Source of the DNA: Hwanghaeella grinnelliae
GTDB taxonomy: Bacteria; Pseudomonadota; Alphaproteobacteria; UBA8366; Aestuariispiraceae
Assembly: GCF_004005845.1 (NCBI RefSeq)
Contig: NZ_SADE01000002.1
Span: 620,421 to 684,420 of the forward strand
Reading direction: 5' to 3'
DNA: 64,000 bases
Positions within the stretch are counted from its first letter, which is position 1. The number at the start of each line of letters is the position of its first letter. The notes under the pieces were generated by a model. That model saw only the letters and a list, made by a program, of their open reading frames with translations, did no database searches and was not told where the DNA came from. Of this stretch, positions 19,172 through 28,581 are shown one piece after another. Both the position numbers and the translations under genes were made by a program.

Positions 19172-20359
19172 CTATTTGTACGGGTCCGCCGCGTCGCGCA
19201 GGCCGTCGCCCAGGAACTGGAAGGCCAGCACCACCATGATCACCGGGATCGCCGGATAGAGCAGCCAGGGATACAGCGCGACCGCGCTGAAGTTCTGCGC
19301 TTCGTTCAGAAGCACGCCCCAGCTGGTGATTGGCGGGCGCAGACCGAGGCCCAGGAAACTCAGCGCCGTTTCGCCCAGGATCATGCTGGGAATGGCCAGC
19401 GTGGCCGATGCGATCAGGTGGCTCATGAAGCTCGGCATCAAATGCTTGCCGATGATCCGCGACGGTTTCGCGCCCATCAACTGGGCGGCAACCGCGAAGT
19501 CCTCCTCACGCAGGGCCAGCAATTTCGACCGCACGGCGCGGGCAAGGCCCGGCCAATCGAGCAGTCCCAGGATCACCGTGATACCCATGAAGACCAGAAT
19601 GGGCGACCAGGTCACCGGCATCGCCGCCGACAAGGCCATCCAAAGCGGCAGTGCGGGGAAGGACCGGATGACCTCGATCACCCGCTGCACGACGGAATCG
19701 ATCCAGCCGCCGTAATACCCGGCCATGCCGCCGATCACCAAGCCCAGTGTGAAACTGATGATGATGCCGATCATGCCGACGGTCAGTGAAATCCGCGCGC
19801 CTTGAATGATGCGCGATTGAATATCCCGGCCCAGCCGGTCGGTGCCCAGGAAGAAGAACTGGCTGTCCTTGGCGGGGCAGACGATGTGGAAATTGGATTC
19901 CCAGATCCCCCAGAATTCATACGTCGACCCGGCATAGTCGTCGCTGGTGCAGAAAAAGCGCAGTTGTTTGGGCCTAGCCGTGTTTTCCGTATAGACCCAG
20001 CGTAACTCCTCCAAATTCAGGCTGACATCGTATTCATAGACGAAGGGTCCCATGAATTCGCCATTGTGGAAGAACCGAACATCCTGCGGCGGGGCATAGA
20101 GGAAATCCGTATGGCGGTGGGAAAAGCTGTACGGCGCCAGGACTTCGGAAATGACGACCGACAGGTAGACCAGCACCAGGTAGATGCCGCTGATCAAGGC
20201 CAACTTGTGGCGCTTGAACTTCATCCACATCAACACCCATTGGGAGGCGAGGTAGTATTTCTCCTGCTCCGGCGACAGCGTAACCGCGGAATAGGGGTCG
20301 AACGGGCGATCGTTCACATAGTGCTTCAGATCGGATGTGCCCTGGGTAGCATCGGACAT
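19172..20359 (-). CDS. Peptide-type ABC transporter permease (OppC/YejE-like)
   Basis: Inner-membrane permease of a class C (peptide/opine/nickel) importer. An OppC_N-like helix at about residues 50-75 (KRHKLALISGIYLVLVYLSV) is followed by an unusually long periplasmic segment of about 100 residues, then FFLGTDRLGRDIQSRIIQGA, the classical start of the second helix, and four to five more helices. The ATPase-coupling EAA loop is AAQLMGAKPSRIIGKHLMP. The long loop resembles the YejE branch more than DppC. Length 395 residues; GGAAGGAG precedes the ATG by 9 bases. Last gene of the operon, followed by a strong terminator. Confidence 0.92.
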   Translation of the reverse strand: MSDATQGTSDLKHYVNDRPFDPYSAVTLSPEQEKYYLASQWVLMWMKFKRHKLALISGIYLVLVYLSVVISEVLAPYSFSHRHTDFLYAPPQDVRFFHNGEFMGPFVYEYDVSLNLEELRWVYTENTARPKQLRFFCTSDDYAGSTYEFWGIWESNFHIVCPAKDSQFFFLGTDRLGRDIQSRIIQGARISLTVGMIGIIISFTLGLVIGGMAGYYGGWIDSVVQRVIEVIRSFPALPLWMALSAAMPVTWSPILVFMGITVILGLLDWPGLARAVRSKLLALREEDFAVAAQLMGAKPSRIIGKHLMPSFMSHLIASATLAIPSMILGETALSFLGLGLRPPITSWGVLLNEAQNFSAVALYPWLLYPAIPVIMVVLAFQFLGDGLRDAADPYK

Positions 20360-20387
20360 CGTGAAGGTCTCCTTCCCTAAGCCCGGG

Positions 20388-21386
20388 CTATTTCGCCAGG
20401 TCCGCGCCGAGGCGGATGCGTGGATCGAGTGCCGCCAGCGCCAGATCCGAGATCAGGGTGCCGAGGACGGTGAGAAGCGCCAGAAACATCAGGAAGCTGC
20501 CAGCCAGATACATGTCCTGGCTTTGCAGCGCCCGCAGCAGCATCGGGCCGGTGGTTTCCAGGCTCAAGACGATCGATACGATGGCGGATCCGGAAATGAT
20601 CTCCGGCAGGATATTGCCGATATCGGCGATGAACGGGTTCAACGCCATGCGCAGCGGATATTTGATCAGCGCCTTGCCCGGGGGAACGCCCTTGGCCCGC
20701 GCTGTGACCACATATTGCTTGTGCAACTCGTCCAGCAGGTTCGCGCGCAGCCGGCGGATCATCCCCGCCGTGCCGGAGGTTCCGATAACGATCACCGGCA
20801 CCCACAGATGCTCCAGAATGCTGACCATTTTCGCCCAGGACATGGGCTGGTCCTTGAAGTGGTCGTCCATCAAGCCGCCGATGGATGTACCGAAATACTC
20901 GTTCGCCAAATACATCAGCACCAGGGCCAGCAGGAAGTTCGGCGTCGCCAAACCGATGAAGCCGACGAAGGTCAGCGCGTAATCGCCCGCGCTGTATTGG
21001 CGGACCGCGGAATAGACGCCGATCGGGAAAGAAACCACATAGACGAAAATGATCGTCCCCATGGACACGACGATCGTCAGCAAGGCGCGGTCGCCGACAA
21101 CATCCGCCACCGGCTGTTCGTGTTCGAAGGAATAGCCCAGATTGCCTTGCAGCAGGCCCCACAGCCAGTGCAGGTATTGCAGGACGACCGGTTCGCCGAA
21201 GCCATATTCCTGGCGGTAAAACTCCAGTTTTTCCTGGCTGATTTCCTCACCCTGGGCCTGAAGTTCCGTGACCAGCGTGGTCAGATAGTCGCCGGGCGGC
21301 AATTGGATGATGATGAAGACGAAGACGCTGATCACCAACAATGTGGGGATCATCATCAACAACCTGTGGGCCAAATATCCCAACAT
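20388..21386 (-). CDS. Peptide-type ABC transporter permease (OppB-like)
   Basis: The second permease of the importer: six predicted helices starting with LAHRLLMMIPTLLVISVFVF, and the EAA coupling loop VVTARAKGVPPGKALIKYPL. The C-terminal GSFLMFLALLTVLGTLISD helix is typical of OppB/DppB. Length 332 residues. GGAGG lies 10 bases before the ATG. It sits between the binding protein and the OppC-like gene; gaps of 50 and 28 bases fit one transcript. Confidence 0.94.
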   Translation of the reverse strand: MLGYLAHRLLMMIPTLLVISVFVFIIIQLPPGDYLTTLVTELQAQGEEISQEKLEFYRQEYGFGEPVVLQYLHWLWGLLQGNLGYSFEHEQPVADVVGDRALLTIVVSMGTIIFVYVVSFPIGVYSAVRQYSAGDYALTFVGFIGLATPNFLLALVLMYLANEYFGTSIGGLMDDHFKDQPMSWAKMVSILEHLWVPVIVIGTSGTAGMIRRLRANLLDELHKQYVVTARAKGVPPGKALIKYPLRMALNPFIADIGNILPEIISGSAIVSIVLSLETTGPMLLRALQSQDMYLAGSFLMFLALLTVLGTLISDLALAALDPRIRLGADLAK

Positions 21387-21436
21387 TTACTTTCTTCCTC
21401 CCCCGCAGCCGACAAGCCGGCGCGCGACCTTTGCCG

Positions 21437-23455
21437 TTATTGCTGGGTCAGTTTCAAGGCGTCCCGGTCCCACCAGAACGTATCCATGCCATAGATGCCG
21501 AAATGCGCGCCAGGATCCCAGTTCCACAGACCTTCCTCCGGCACGTTGTTCAACCCGTTGCGAACGACGATGGGCTGCAGCACGCCGGCCACCAGGCCGA
21601 TGGAAAAGACGTTTTCGGACTGGATCTCCAACATTCGGGCCCAAATTTCCCGCTGCTCGACGATGGTCTTGGCGCGGTACCACTTCTCCAACAGATCAAG
21701 CAATTCCTGGGGTGCCGGCATATCGACAGGCTCACCCGCATTGCCGTTGGTTTCGTGGTACTGACCCCACATTGGCCATTGCAGCTGCACCTGACTGATC
21801 GGCGCCAATTCAGTTGGCGACATCGCAGCCGTTGCCAAACCGTTTTCCCATCCCGATGAAATCGAGACCTGGGTTTCGCCGGCGAAGACGCGGCGGCGCA
21901 TGTTGTCCAGGCTCAACGGTTTGATGAACATCTTCACGCCGATTTCGCGCCAGCCATCGGTGATCAACTGCAGAACATCGGTTTCCTCGGTAGAGGTGCC
22001 GCCCGTCTCGACGATGATCTCAAGCGGTTCCCCGTTGGGCAGCATGCGCATGCCGTCCATTCGCCGGCGCTTCAGGCCCAGGCGGTCCAACATCGCGTTC
22101 GCTCTCTTGATGTTGAACTCGGTCCAAGCTTCCCGATATTCCGGCTTATACAGCGGGCTGCCCGGCAGCAGCGTGTTCTGCCCTTCCAGCGCAAGGCCGA
22201 AATAGACGACACGATTGATCTCGTACCGGTTGACCGCAAGGGACAGGGCGCGGCGGAAATCCACCTCACGAAACAAGTCCCGCCAGACCGGATCCTTGTG
22301 GTTCATATTCGGGAACAGGGCCAGATGCGCGCCCTTGGCGATGCGCCACAACAGCGTCTTGTAGCCGTGGGACTTTTCATTCTGCTTCAACAGGGTGAAG
22401 TCATCGAACCGCAAATACCGGCCTTGCAGGTCCAAATCGCCGGTCGCGGCCTTACCCCCCACAAGCTTCTTTTCGGTCAGGTTGATGATGACCCGGTCGA
22501 TATATGGCAGTTGCAGGCCGTTCTCGTCGATTTTGTGGAAATAAGGGTTCCGCAGGAAGACATAGCGGTCGCTGGGCGAGGGTGTGTCCACATACCAGGG
22601 TTGGAGCACTGGAAGATCGGGGTTTTCGTTGCGGTAGAGCCGCCCAAGCCGTGTGTGGAGAGAAGCCCAGCTGCGCTGGCCTTCTTCTTCCACCATTGCC
22701 TGCAGCTTGTCCTTATCGGCGTATTTGATGTGGAACTGCTTCAAGTAATGCGCCGGGGCGTAAATATAATTCGGCGATGCGCCCGCAAGGCCGGGCAGGA
22801 AGTCCGGGTTGGGATCGGGCCACGTGTAACGGATCGTTACCTCGTCCAGTATTTCCACGTCCGGGTAGGAATCGCGCACCTTCATGAAGGCGGGCGGACC
22901 GACGGGATACAGCTCTTCGTTATGGGCCATATCCTCCCACCAATAGCGGAAGTCTTCCGTCGTGAAAGGCGCGCCGTCCGACCAGCGGTGGCCGCGCCGA
23001 AGCGTCAGCGTGAAGGAACGGCCGTCCTCCACGTCGACGGATTTCAGGATATCGGCGACGAGTTCGAAATCTTGATCGTATTTGACCAGCCGCGCATAGC
23101 CGTAAACGGTCATCTGCCGCATGTCTTTGGCGCGCGTCATCAAGGTGCGGATATCGCCGCCATGCAGGCCGATCTTTTGACCCGGCCTGTCCATCCGGAC
23201 AACCAGCGGCTCCTGCGGCGCCCGAAGCGAAACCGGGGGCAGGGTGCCGTTGCCGACAGCCTCTTCCAGGAAGGGCGAGTCGACGATATCCAAGGCCCGC
23301 GCACTTCCCGCGGTCAAACCCCAGATCAATGCGCCCGTCAAAAGGGTCAGGCCCGCCGCGGCGGCCAAGGCGGTCGATTGCCACCGGGCTGTTTCAGAGC
23401 GGGCCGTTTCGGCGCGGGCTCTTTCGGCACAGGTAGCGGTGCGCAAGGTTTTCAT
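21437..23455 (-). CDS. ABC transporter extracellular solute-binding protein (SBP_bac_5)
   Basis: A large periplasmic binding protein of 672 residues. The N-terminus is basic with a repeat-derived segment (AERARAETARSETARW) before a hydrophobic signal or anchor (ALAAAAGLTLLTGALIWGLT) and a likely cleavage at SARA|LDIV. Family features are YGYARLVKYDQDFELVADIL, LTLRRGHRWSDGAPFTTEDF and RRALSLAVNRYEIN. The size and the YejE-like partner suggest peptides or peptide-like conjugates, but the ligand cannot be read. The ATG overlaps the ATPase stop by 4 bases. The position between ATPase and permeases is unusual for opp loci, where the binding protein usually comes first. Confidence 0.9.
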   Translation of the reverse strand: MKTLRTATCAERARAETARSETARWQSTALAAAAGLTLLTGALIWGLTAGSARALDIVDSPFLEEAVGNGTLPPVSLRAPQEPLVVRMDRPGQKIGLHGGDIRTLMTRAKDMRQMTVYGYARLVKYDQDFELVADILKSVDVEDGRSFTLTLRRGHRWSDGAPFTTEDFRYWWEDMAHNEELYPVGPPAFMKVRDSYPDVEILDEVTIRYTWPDPNPDFLPGLAGASPNYIYAPAHYLKQFHIKYADKDKLQAMVEEEGQRSWASLHTRLGRLYRNENPDLPVLQPWYVDTPSPSDRYVFLRNPYFHKIDENGLQLPYIDRVIINLTEKKLVGGKAATGDLDLQGRYLRFDDFTLLKQNEKSHGYKTLLWRIAKGAHLALFPNMNHKDPVWRDLFREVDFRRALSLAVNRYEINRVVYFGLALEGQNTLLPGSPLYKPEYREAWTEFNIKRANAMLDRLGLKRRRMDGMRMLPNGEPLEIIVETGGTSTEETDVLQLITDGWREIGVKMFIKPLSLDNMRRRVFAGETQVSISSGWENGLATAAMSPTELAPISQVQLQWPMWGQYHETNGNAGEPVDMPAPQELLDLLEKWYRAKTIVEQREIWARMLEIQSENVFSIGLVAGVLQPIVVRNGLNNVPEEGLWNWDPGAHFGIYGMDTFWWDRDALKLTQQ
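23385..23429 (-). repeat. Three imperfect 15-bp tandem repeats in the binding-protein signal region
   Basis: Three adjacent units (CGGGCTGTTTCAGAG, CGGGCCGTTTCGGCG, CGGGCTCTTTCGGCA on the plus strand) encode the pentapeptide series AERAR-AETAR-SETAR just before the hydrophobic segment. Confidence 0.75.
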
Positions 23456-25341
23456 GCCGCCAACTCCGACAGGTTGGCATCGGGCAGGGCACGAACATAG
23501 TGCCCGTCACCCAAGTCTCGGAGCACCGGTGAGACACCGTCGACTTCCGCGAACGGGAAGGGCCAGACGGTCGGCTCGGACGCTTTTTCGGACATCAGGT
23601 GACCGAAATCCAGGGGATGGTCCAGGTTCGGGTCCGGTACCGCGGTCAGCAGGCCGCGCGTATAGGGATGGACCGGATTCCGGAACAGCAGGTCGCGCGG
23701 CGCCATTTCAACCAATCGGCCGCGGCACATCACCATGATCCGGTCGGCGATATAGTCGACGACGGCCAGGTTGTGCGAAATAAAGATATAGGTCAGGCCC
23801 AAGGTATCTTTCAGGTCCTTCAACAGGTTCAGGATCTGGGCCTGGATCGAAACGTCCAGCGCGGAAACCGGCTCGTCGCAAATCAGGATTTCAGGTCGCA
23901 GGGCCAAGGCACGGGCGATGCCTAGGCGTTGCCGCTGCCCGCCGGAAAAACTGTGCGGGTAGCGCTTCAGATGCCGCGTATCCAGGCCGACCAGCTCCAT
24001 CAATTCCTGAACCAGTTCCTGGCGCTCGCGATGGGTCCCGACATCGTGGATTTCCAACGGTTCGGAAATCAGATCCAGCACGGTCATTCGCGGGTTGAGG
24101 GACGAGAAGGGGTCCTGGAAGATGAACTGCATCTTCCTGCGAAACTCCAGAAGGTCCTTACCTTCCAGGGCCGGAATGTCGATGTCGCGGTCATGGTCGT
24201 GGAACCGGATTGATCCGGTATCCGGCGTCAGCGCGCGCATCAAGATTTTGCTAAGCGTGGTCTTGCCGCAACCGGACTCCCCGACCAGGCCCAGGCACTC
24301 GCCCCGACGCAGCTCGAAGCTGACATTGTCGACGGCTTTGATTTGGTTGCGTTCCTGTTTGCCGAACAGGCTGCCTTTTTTGATCGTATAGGTCTTGTTG
24401 ATCCCGTCCACCGATAGGATCGGCTCACCCAGCTTGCCCTGTTCGCCTTCCTTCTGAAGGGTCAGGTGCCCGCCGATGCGCGGCTTGATCTCCCGGATCG
24501 GGATCAGGCGTTCGCCCGGCTCCATGTTGAAACGGGGCACCGCCTTCAAAAGCGATTTCAGGTAGGGGTGCTGGGCGTTGCGGAAAATATCCGTCAGCGA
24601 GCCGTGTTCCATGACCTCGCCGTGATACATGACGACGACTTCCTCGGCCATGTTGGCGACGACGCCCAAGTCGTGGGTAATCATCAGGATCGCCATGCCC
24701 AGGTCGTCTTGCAGGTCCCGGCACAGTTTCAGGATTTGCGCCTGGATCGTCACGTCGAGGGCGGTGGTCGGTTCATCCGCTATCAGCAGTGCCGGATTGC
24801 AGACCAAGGCCATTGCGATCATCGCGCGCTGACGCAGGCCGCCGGACAATTCGAAAGGATAGGTTCGGATGGCGCGGAGGGGATCGGGAAATCCGACGCG
24901 GGCCAGCATTTCCTCCGCCATGGCGATCGCTTCCGCGCCGCCGACATTGCGGTGCAGTTCCAGCGCTTCGCAAATCTGGTTGCCGACCGTGTGCAGCGGC
25001 GACAGCGAGGTCATCGGTTCCTGGAAGATGATTGAAATCCGCCCGCCGCGCAGGGACCGCATATCCGGACCATCGCGATCCATCGCCGCGATATCCAACA
25101 CGGTGCCCGGCTTGTTCGGGTCGCGGAACAGGATCTGTCCGCCGGTGATATGCGCGGATTTCGGCAGGATGCCCATGATCGATTGGCTGACGACGGATTT
25201 GCCGGAACCGGATTCACCGACCAGCGAAACCGTCTTTCCGGCTTGAACCCGGAAAGAAACGCCCTTTACGGCCTGGATCTGCCCTTCCGGCAAATCGAAA
25301 CTGACTTTCAGGTCGCGAACTTCGATTAAGTTTTCGGACAT
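23452..25341 (-). CDS. Peptide ABC transporter ATPase with two fused nucleotide-binding domains (DppD-DppF type)
   Basis: One chain of 629 residues carries both ATPase domains. Domain 1: Walker A GESGSGKS, signature [10 protein letters not shown], Walker [15 protein letters not shown]-loop ITHDLGVVA. Domain 2: Walker A GESGCGKT, signature [12 protein letters not shown], Walker [15 protein letters not shown]-loop ISHNLAVVD. Each is followed by the oligopeptide-transporter tail ([26 protein letters not shown]). All catalytic residues look intact. It is the first gene of the ATPase-SBP-OppB-OppC operon and its stop overlaps the next start (ATGA). No clear promoter was found in the 196 bases upstream. 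Confidence 0.95.
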   Translation of the reverse strand: MSENLIEVRDLKVSFDLPEGQIQAVKGVSFRVQAGKTVSLVGESGSGKSVVSQSIMGILPKSAHITGGQILFRDPNKPGTVLDIAAMDRDGPDMRSLRGGRISIIFQEPMTSLSPLHTVGNQICEALELHRNVGGAEAIAMAEEMLARVGFPDPLRAIRTYPFELSGGLRQRAMIAMALVCNPALLIADEPTTALDVTIQAQILKLCRDLQDDLGMAILMITHDLGVVANMAEEVVVMYHGEVMEHGSLTDIFRNAQHPYLKSLLKAVPRFNMEPGERLIPIREIKPRIGGHLTLQKEGEQGKLGEPILSVDGINKTYTIKKGSLFGKQERNQIKAVDNVSFELRRGECLGLVGESGCGKTTLSKILMRALTPDTGSIRFHDHDRDIDIPALEGKDLLEFRRKMQFIFQDPFSSLNPRMTVLDLISEPLEIHDVGTHRERQELVQELMELVGLDTRHLKRYPHSFSGGQRQRLGIARALALRPEILICDEPVSALDVSIQAQILNLLKDLKDTLGLTYIFISHNLAVVDYIADRIMVMCRGRLVEMAPRDLLFRNPVHPYTRGLLTAVPDPNLDHPLDFGHLMSEKASEPTVWPFPFAEVDGVSPVLRDLGDGHYVRALPDANLSELAA

Positions 25342-25537
25342 GGACCCGGACGGCTCCCCCTGCTGACGATCACCTGTTCACGGCACTCCGGGCATTCTTA
25401 TACGGTCCGGTTACTTTGCGCCGGTTAAATATTACGGAAGAAAATGTTCACAACTGGTTAAGAGCCGTCAACTGAAACGACCAAAAACACCAACTTTCAG
25501 ACCGGAAAAGACGACCTGTTCCTCTTCCGGCTACTTC

Positions 25538-26050
25538 TCAACCTTCCGTATCGGTATTTCGATCCAGTCGAATGCCCAGTGCAAGGAAATTCTCCCGGCT
25601 TGGGATGTCCAACTCTATGCCGTTTTCCAGAATCCAGCGCGCGGCGTATTTCGCGACTGTATCGAAGTCCTGCAATGCGGAATCCAGAACGATGCGGGTC
25701 CGCCCATCCTTCAAGGTCAACTGCATCCAACCTTTCCGGCTTTTCCGTCTGGTCGCGTAGAAGCGCAGCTTCACCGTTTGAAGGTCTTTCCATGCAAGGC
25801 TGGCACTGAACGGTGTGGAAACGGTCAGGGTATCGGCCGTCATGGAGACTTTCGTGACCCATTTTTGGGCTGTTTTCACACCAAAGGCCAAGAACAGCAT
25901 GCCGGCCGCCAGAAATATCCAGAACAACGCGGGGATCGGGTTCAAGAAAAGCGCGGGGCCGAGGGTGAACAGAAGGCCCGCGGCACTGCGGGCGAAATCG
26001 GCCAGAAGAGGCCGGCGCTCATAGGCGGTATGAAGGGTCTGGTCCGTCAT
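25538..26050 (-). CDS. Uncharacterised two-helix membrane protein
   Basis: I do not recognise a family. The 170-residue protein starts MTDQTLHTAYERRP, has two adjacent hydrophobic helices (about residues 20-60, SAAGLLFTLGPALFL and PALFWIFLAAGMLFLAFG) and a cytoplasmic beta-rich domain reminiscent of the bacterial PH fold (VTKVSMTADTLTVSTPFS, LRFYATRRKSRKGWMQLTL). I start at 26050 because this ATG overlaps the deacetylase stop (ATGA); a longer upstream reading runs into that gene. Last gene of the glycan operon; it may anchor or regulate, which is guesswork. Confidence 0.7.
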   Translation of the reverse strand: MTDQTLHTAYERRPLLADFARSAAGLLFTLGPALFLNPIPALFWIFLAAGMLFLAFGVKTAQKWVTKVSMTADTLTVSTPFSASLAWKDLQTVKLRFYATRRKSRKGWMQLTLKDGRTRIVLDSALQDFDTVAKYAARWILENGIELDIPSRENFLALGIRLDRNTDTEG

Positions 26051-26802
26051 TTGGGTGCAAGGTCCGAAAAGGGGTCGACCCAGCGCACCGCCGGATGTGC
26101 GGCAACCAATGCCGCCAGCGCATGCAGGAACGTCCAACAGGCGTCGTCATGAACGATATGATGGGTCATGATGCCTGTGGGCTCCTCCAAGGCGGCACCG
26201 ATGCGCCGGGCATGCAGATGGTCTGTGATCAGGGCCAAGGCTTCCCCGTCGCCAACGAAACCCCGGCTCCCCCGCCAGGCGATGATGTCGCAATGGGTAT
26301 CGATCCAACAGCGTGGTCCGGCCGGTCGGTCCGACCGGCGATAGGTCGACAGGCCCGACAGACCGATATCTTCCAACTGGGCAGGCAGACTGTCCGCGAT
26401 ACGGTTCCAGGGGGGGGCCAGGGCGGGTCGGAACCGGGTGCCGAAAATGGCCGTCAGTCTCTCCCGCCCCGTAGTGAGGTCGGCGAGCATCTCTTTGGCG
26501 TCGCGGCTTTCCGGAAACTCGCTTTTCTTCTCACCGGGCCCGGCATGGCTGCGATGCGCATAGCCGTGTTGGATGACGGAAAAGCCTGGGTGCTTGTCCA
26601 GGAACGCGGTCAACGACGGGTCGGCCAGGGCCGCGATCACGGCAAGCGACACCGGCGCGCCCGAAGCCGTTTGCGCCAAACGCTCCAGAAGGGGGCCCGG
26701 CTTCACGGTATCGTCGTCGCGCCACCACAAGGTCGCGGTACGGCCGGCCTCGGCCCATAAGTCCAACTCGTCCCGCAAATCCTGCCAGGGCTGCGTATTC
26801 AC
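26047..26802 (-). CDS. Polysaccharide-deacetylase-family protein
   Basis: A 251-residue NodB-fold carbohydrate-esterase-like protein with no signal peptide. The catalytic/metal pattern is recognisable as WWRDDDTVKPG (Asp pair), VIQHGYAHRSH (the H-x3-H pair) and RFRPALAPPWNRI (substrate-groove RxxxxPP). It probably removes an acyl group from a sugar carrier or nucleotide-linked intermediate in the cytoplasm. A GTG start overlaps the glycosyltransferase stop (GTGA) and its stop overlaps the next ATG. The substrate is unknown. Confidence 0.82.
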   Translation of the reverse strand: MNTQPWQDLRDELDLWAEAGRTATLWWRDDDTVKPGPLLERLAQTASGAPVSLAVIAALADPSLTAFLDKHPGFSVIQHGYAHRSHAGPGEKKSEFPESRDAKEMLADLTTGRERLTAIFGTRFRPALAPPWNRIADSLPAQLEDIGLSGLSTYRRSDRPAGPRCWIDTHCDIIAWRGSRGFVGDGEALALITDHLHARRIGAALEEPTGIMTHHIVHDDACWTFLHALAALVAAHPAVRWVDPFSDLAPK

Positions 26803-27989
26803 GTGTTCGTCCTTTCCGCGCCGCGCAATCCGGTTTGAATTGCGGCGGCGGTATCGCCTTCATGGCATAGGCTTAATATCCTTGCCGTCCGGTCCGCGCC
26901 AGCCAGGTCAATCGCGGGTGACCGCCGCGACCGGTTCGCTTGTGTCCGGACGGCGTCGAACAAGGAATCCGCCGTCACACTCCCTTCCGAAAGGACGGTC
27001 GCGCCGATAACGGAAGCCATGCGGTCGGCCCGCATTGCCTGTTCCTTCTGGCCGCCATCCGCGAAAGGGCACAGCACCGCGGGCGCGCCGGTGGCGAAAA
27101 GATCGACGGCGGTGTTGTATCCCGCCTGACTGACGGAGACGGCGGCGCGGGACAACATCGCCCGGAAGTCGGCCCGGGCGGGCTCTATCGTGACATGGGC
27201 GGGTGCCGCCAAGCCGGCGGCATCAATGTCCATATTGCGGCCGACCAGCAGCCGCCAATGCCATCGTTCCGCACCGGGCAGCCGGGACGCCGCCAGGGCG
27301 GCATCGAACAAGGATGCGCCGACCGCCCCGCCGCCGGCGGAAACGATCACCTCGTCCTGTCCGGCGGCACCGTCATCCGGGCCGTCGGGCTTCGCGACAT
27401 AGCCGGTATAGGCGATGGGGGTGGTAAGACGGCCCGCTGCCAGAAAGGAATCCTCAAGCCGCGCAATCGAAGGATCGCCATGCACCAGGATCAGATCGAA
27501 ACAGGTATTCGCCCAAGTCAGGCATTCTTCGATCCGTTTCGGGTCGTTCTTCGGCTGCAGGATATCGCGTATGGAACAGACGATTGGAACGCCGGCCTGC
27601 CGGGCCAGGGATATCAGCGGCAGCAGTTCGAACCGGAACCGGCGGCGGGCGAAGGGGAACCCCTCGACCAGCAGCAGGTCCGGTTCGGCCCTCTGGAACC
27701 CGTCGAGCAGGATGTCCCGGCGTTCGGCCCATAGGGAGTCCGTGGCGGGCGCACCCGCTTCGTCGAGCAGCACGGAAAACCCGGCATCGGCCGAGCGAAG
27801 ATCGGGCAAGGGGACCCATTGATACGGGTGTTCATCGGCGCAGGACCGGCGGCCCGTCGCCACGGTCACCGCGAAACCCAGGTCCCGACAGGCCGATGCA
27901 ATGGCAAAGGCGCGCTCCATATGTCCGATGCCGAGCAGGTGCTGCACATGGATGAAGAGATGCGGAGTCATTCCGGGTTTAGCGGTCAT
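26799..27989 (-). CDS. MurG-like glycosyltransferase (GT28/COG4671 type)
   Basis: A GT-B-fold glycosyltransferase of 396 residues. The N-terminal loop LFIHVQHLLGIGHMERAFA matches the Gly-rich acceptor loop of MurG-like enzymes. The C-terminal nucleotide-sugar side shows VIVSAGGGAVGASLFDAALA and SQAGYNTAVDLFATGAPAVLCPF, the donor-binding pattern with GYNT. It is part of the seven-gene operon: the histidine phosphatase ends 7 bases upstream and the deacetylase start overlaps its stop. Donor and acceptor are unknown. Confidence 0.83.
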   Translation of the reverse strand: MTAKPGMTPHLFIHVQHLLGIGHMERAFAIASACRDLGFAVTVATGRRSCADEHPYQWVPLPDLRSADAGFSVLLDEAGAPATDSLWAERRDILLDGFQRAEPDLLLVEGFPFARRRFRFELLPLISLARQAGVPIVCSIRDILQPKNDPKRIEECLTWANTCFDLILVHGDPSIARLEDSFLAAGRLTTPIAYTGYVAKPDGPDDGAAGQDEVIVSAGGGAVGASLFDAALAASRLPGAERWHWRLLVGRNMDIDAAGLAAPAHVTIEPARADFRAMLSRAAVSVSQAGYNTAVDLFATGAPAVLCPFADGGQKEQAMRADRMASVIGATVLSEGSVTADSLFDAVRTQANRSRRSPAIDLAGADRTARILSLCHEGDTAAAIQTGLRGAERTNT

Positions 27990-27996
27990 TCGCCGG

Positions 27997-28581
27997 TCAG
28001 GTCAGCGCTTCGTTCAAGGATATCACACTGACGGAGCCGTCCGCCGACAGATCGAAGCGATGCAAACAGGCATTCTTCAGCTTTTCCGGCGCGTCCGCCG
28101 TCATGTCCCATCCAGTTGCCATCGCATAAAGCGCCCGAATGACGGCCTTATGGGCAATGACAAGACAAGGCTCATTCTGTTCCGCAAGCTCGGCCAGAAG
28201 CGGGCGTAGCCGGTCCATCACCATGCGCGGGCTTTCCCCGCCGGGTGGCGTGAAGTCCAACCCGCGTGCTTCGTTCACGCGCATTTCTTCGCCAAGGCGT
28301 TCGCGCAGTTCCGCCAGTTGTTCGCCTTCCCATTCGCCGAAATCCATTTCGATCAAACGCGGGTCGATATCCGGCTCCCGCCCGGTCAGCAACATGGCCG
28401 TTTTCCGCGCGCGGGACAGGGGGCTGGCAAGCACCCGCCATGTCTTGACGTCATCGGGAAGACGCCAACTGGCAACGTCCAGCCGTCCTTCCTCGCTCAG
28501 GAACCTGTCGGCGCGGCCCTGGAACCGCCCTTCCGCGTTCCAGTCGGTTGGGCCGTGCCGAATTATGGCGAGCTGCGTCAT
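27997..28581 (-). CDS. Histidine phosphatase family protein
   Basis: A phosphoglycerate-mutase-like phosphatase of 194 residues. The phospho-histidine motif is LAIIRHGPTDWNAEGRFQG (H9), followed by ASPLSRARKTA, the acid/base region MDFGEWEGE and the second histidine VIAHKAVIRAL. CobC/alpha-ribazole-phosphatase-like enzymes share this pattern, but the setting between glycosyltransferases favours a sugar phosphate or lipid-linked phosphate. The start overlaps the upstream glycosyltransferase stop by 4 bases. The actual substrate is not visible. Confidence 0.88.
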   Translation of the reverse strand: MTQLAIIRHGPTDWNAEGRFQGRADRFLSEEGRLDVASWRLPDDVKTWRVLASPLSRARKTAMLLTGREPDIDPRLIEMDFGEWEGEQLAELRERLGEEMRVNEARGLDFTPPGGESPRMVMDRLRPLLAELAEQNEPCLVIAHKAVIRALYAMATGWDMTADAPEKLKNACLHRFDLSADGSVSVISLNEALT

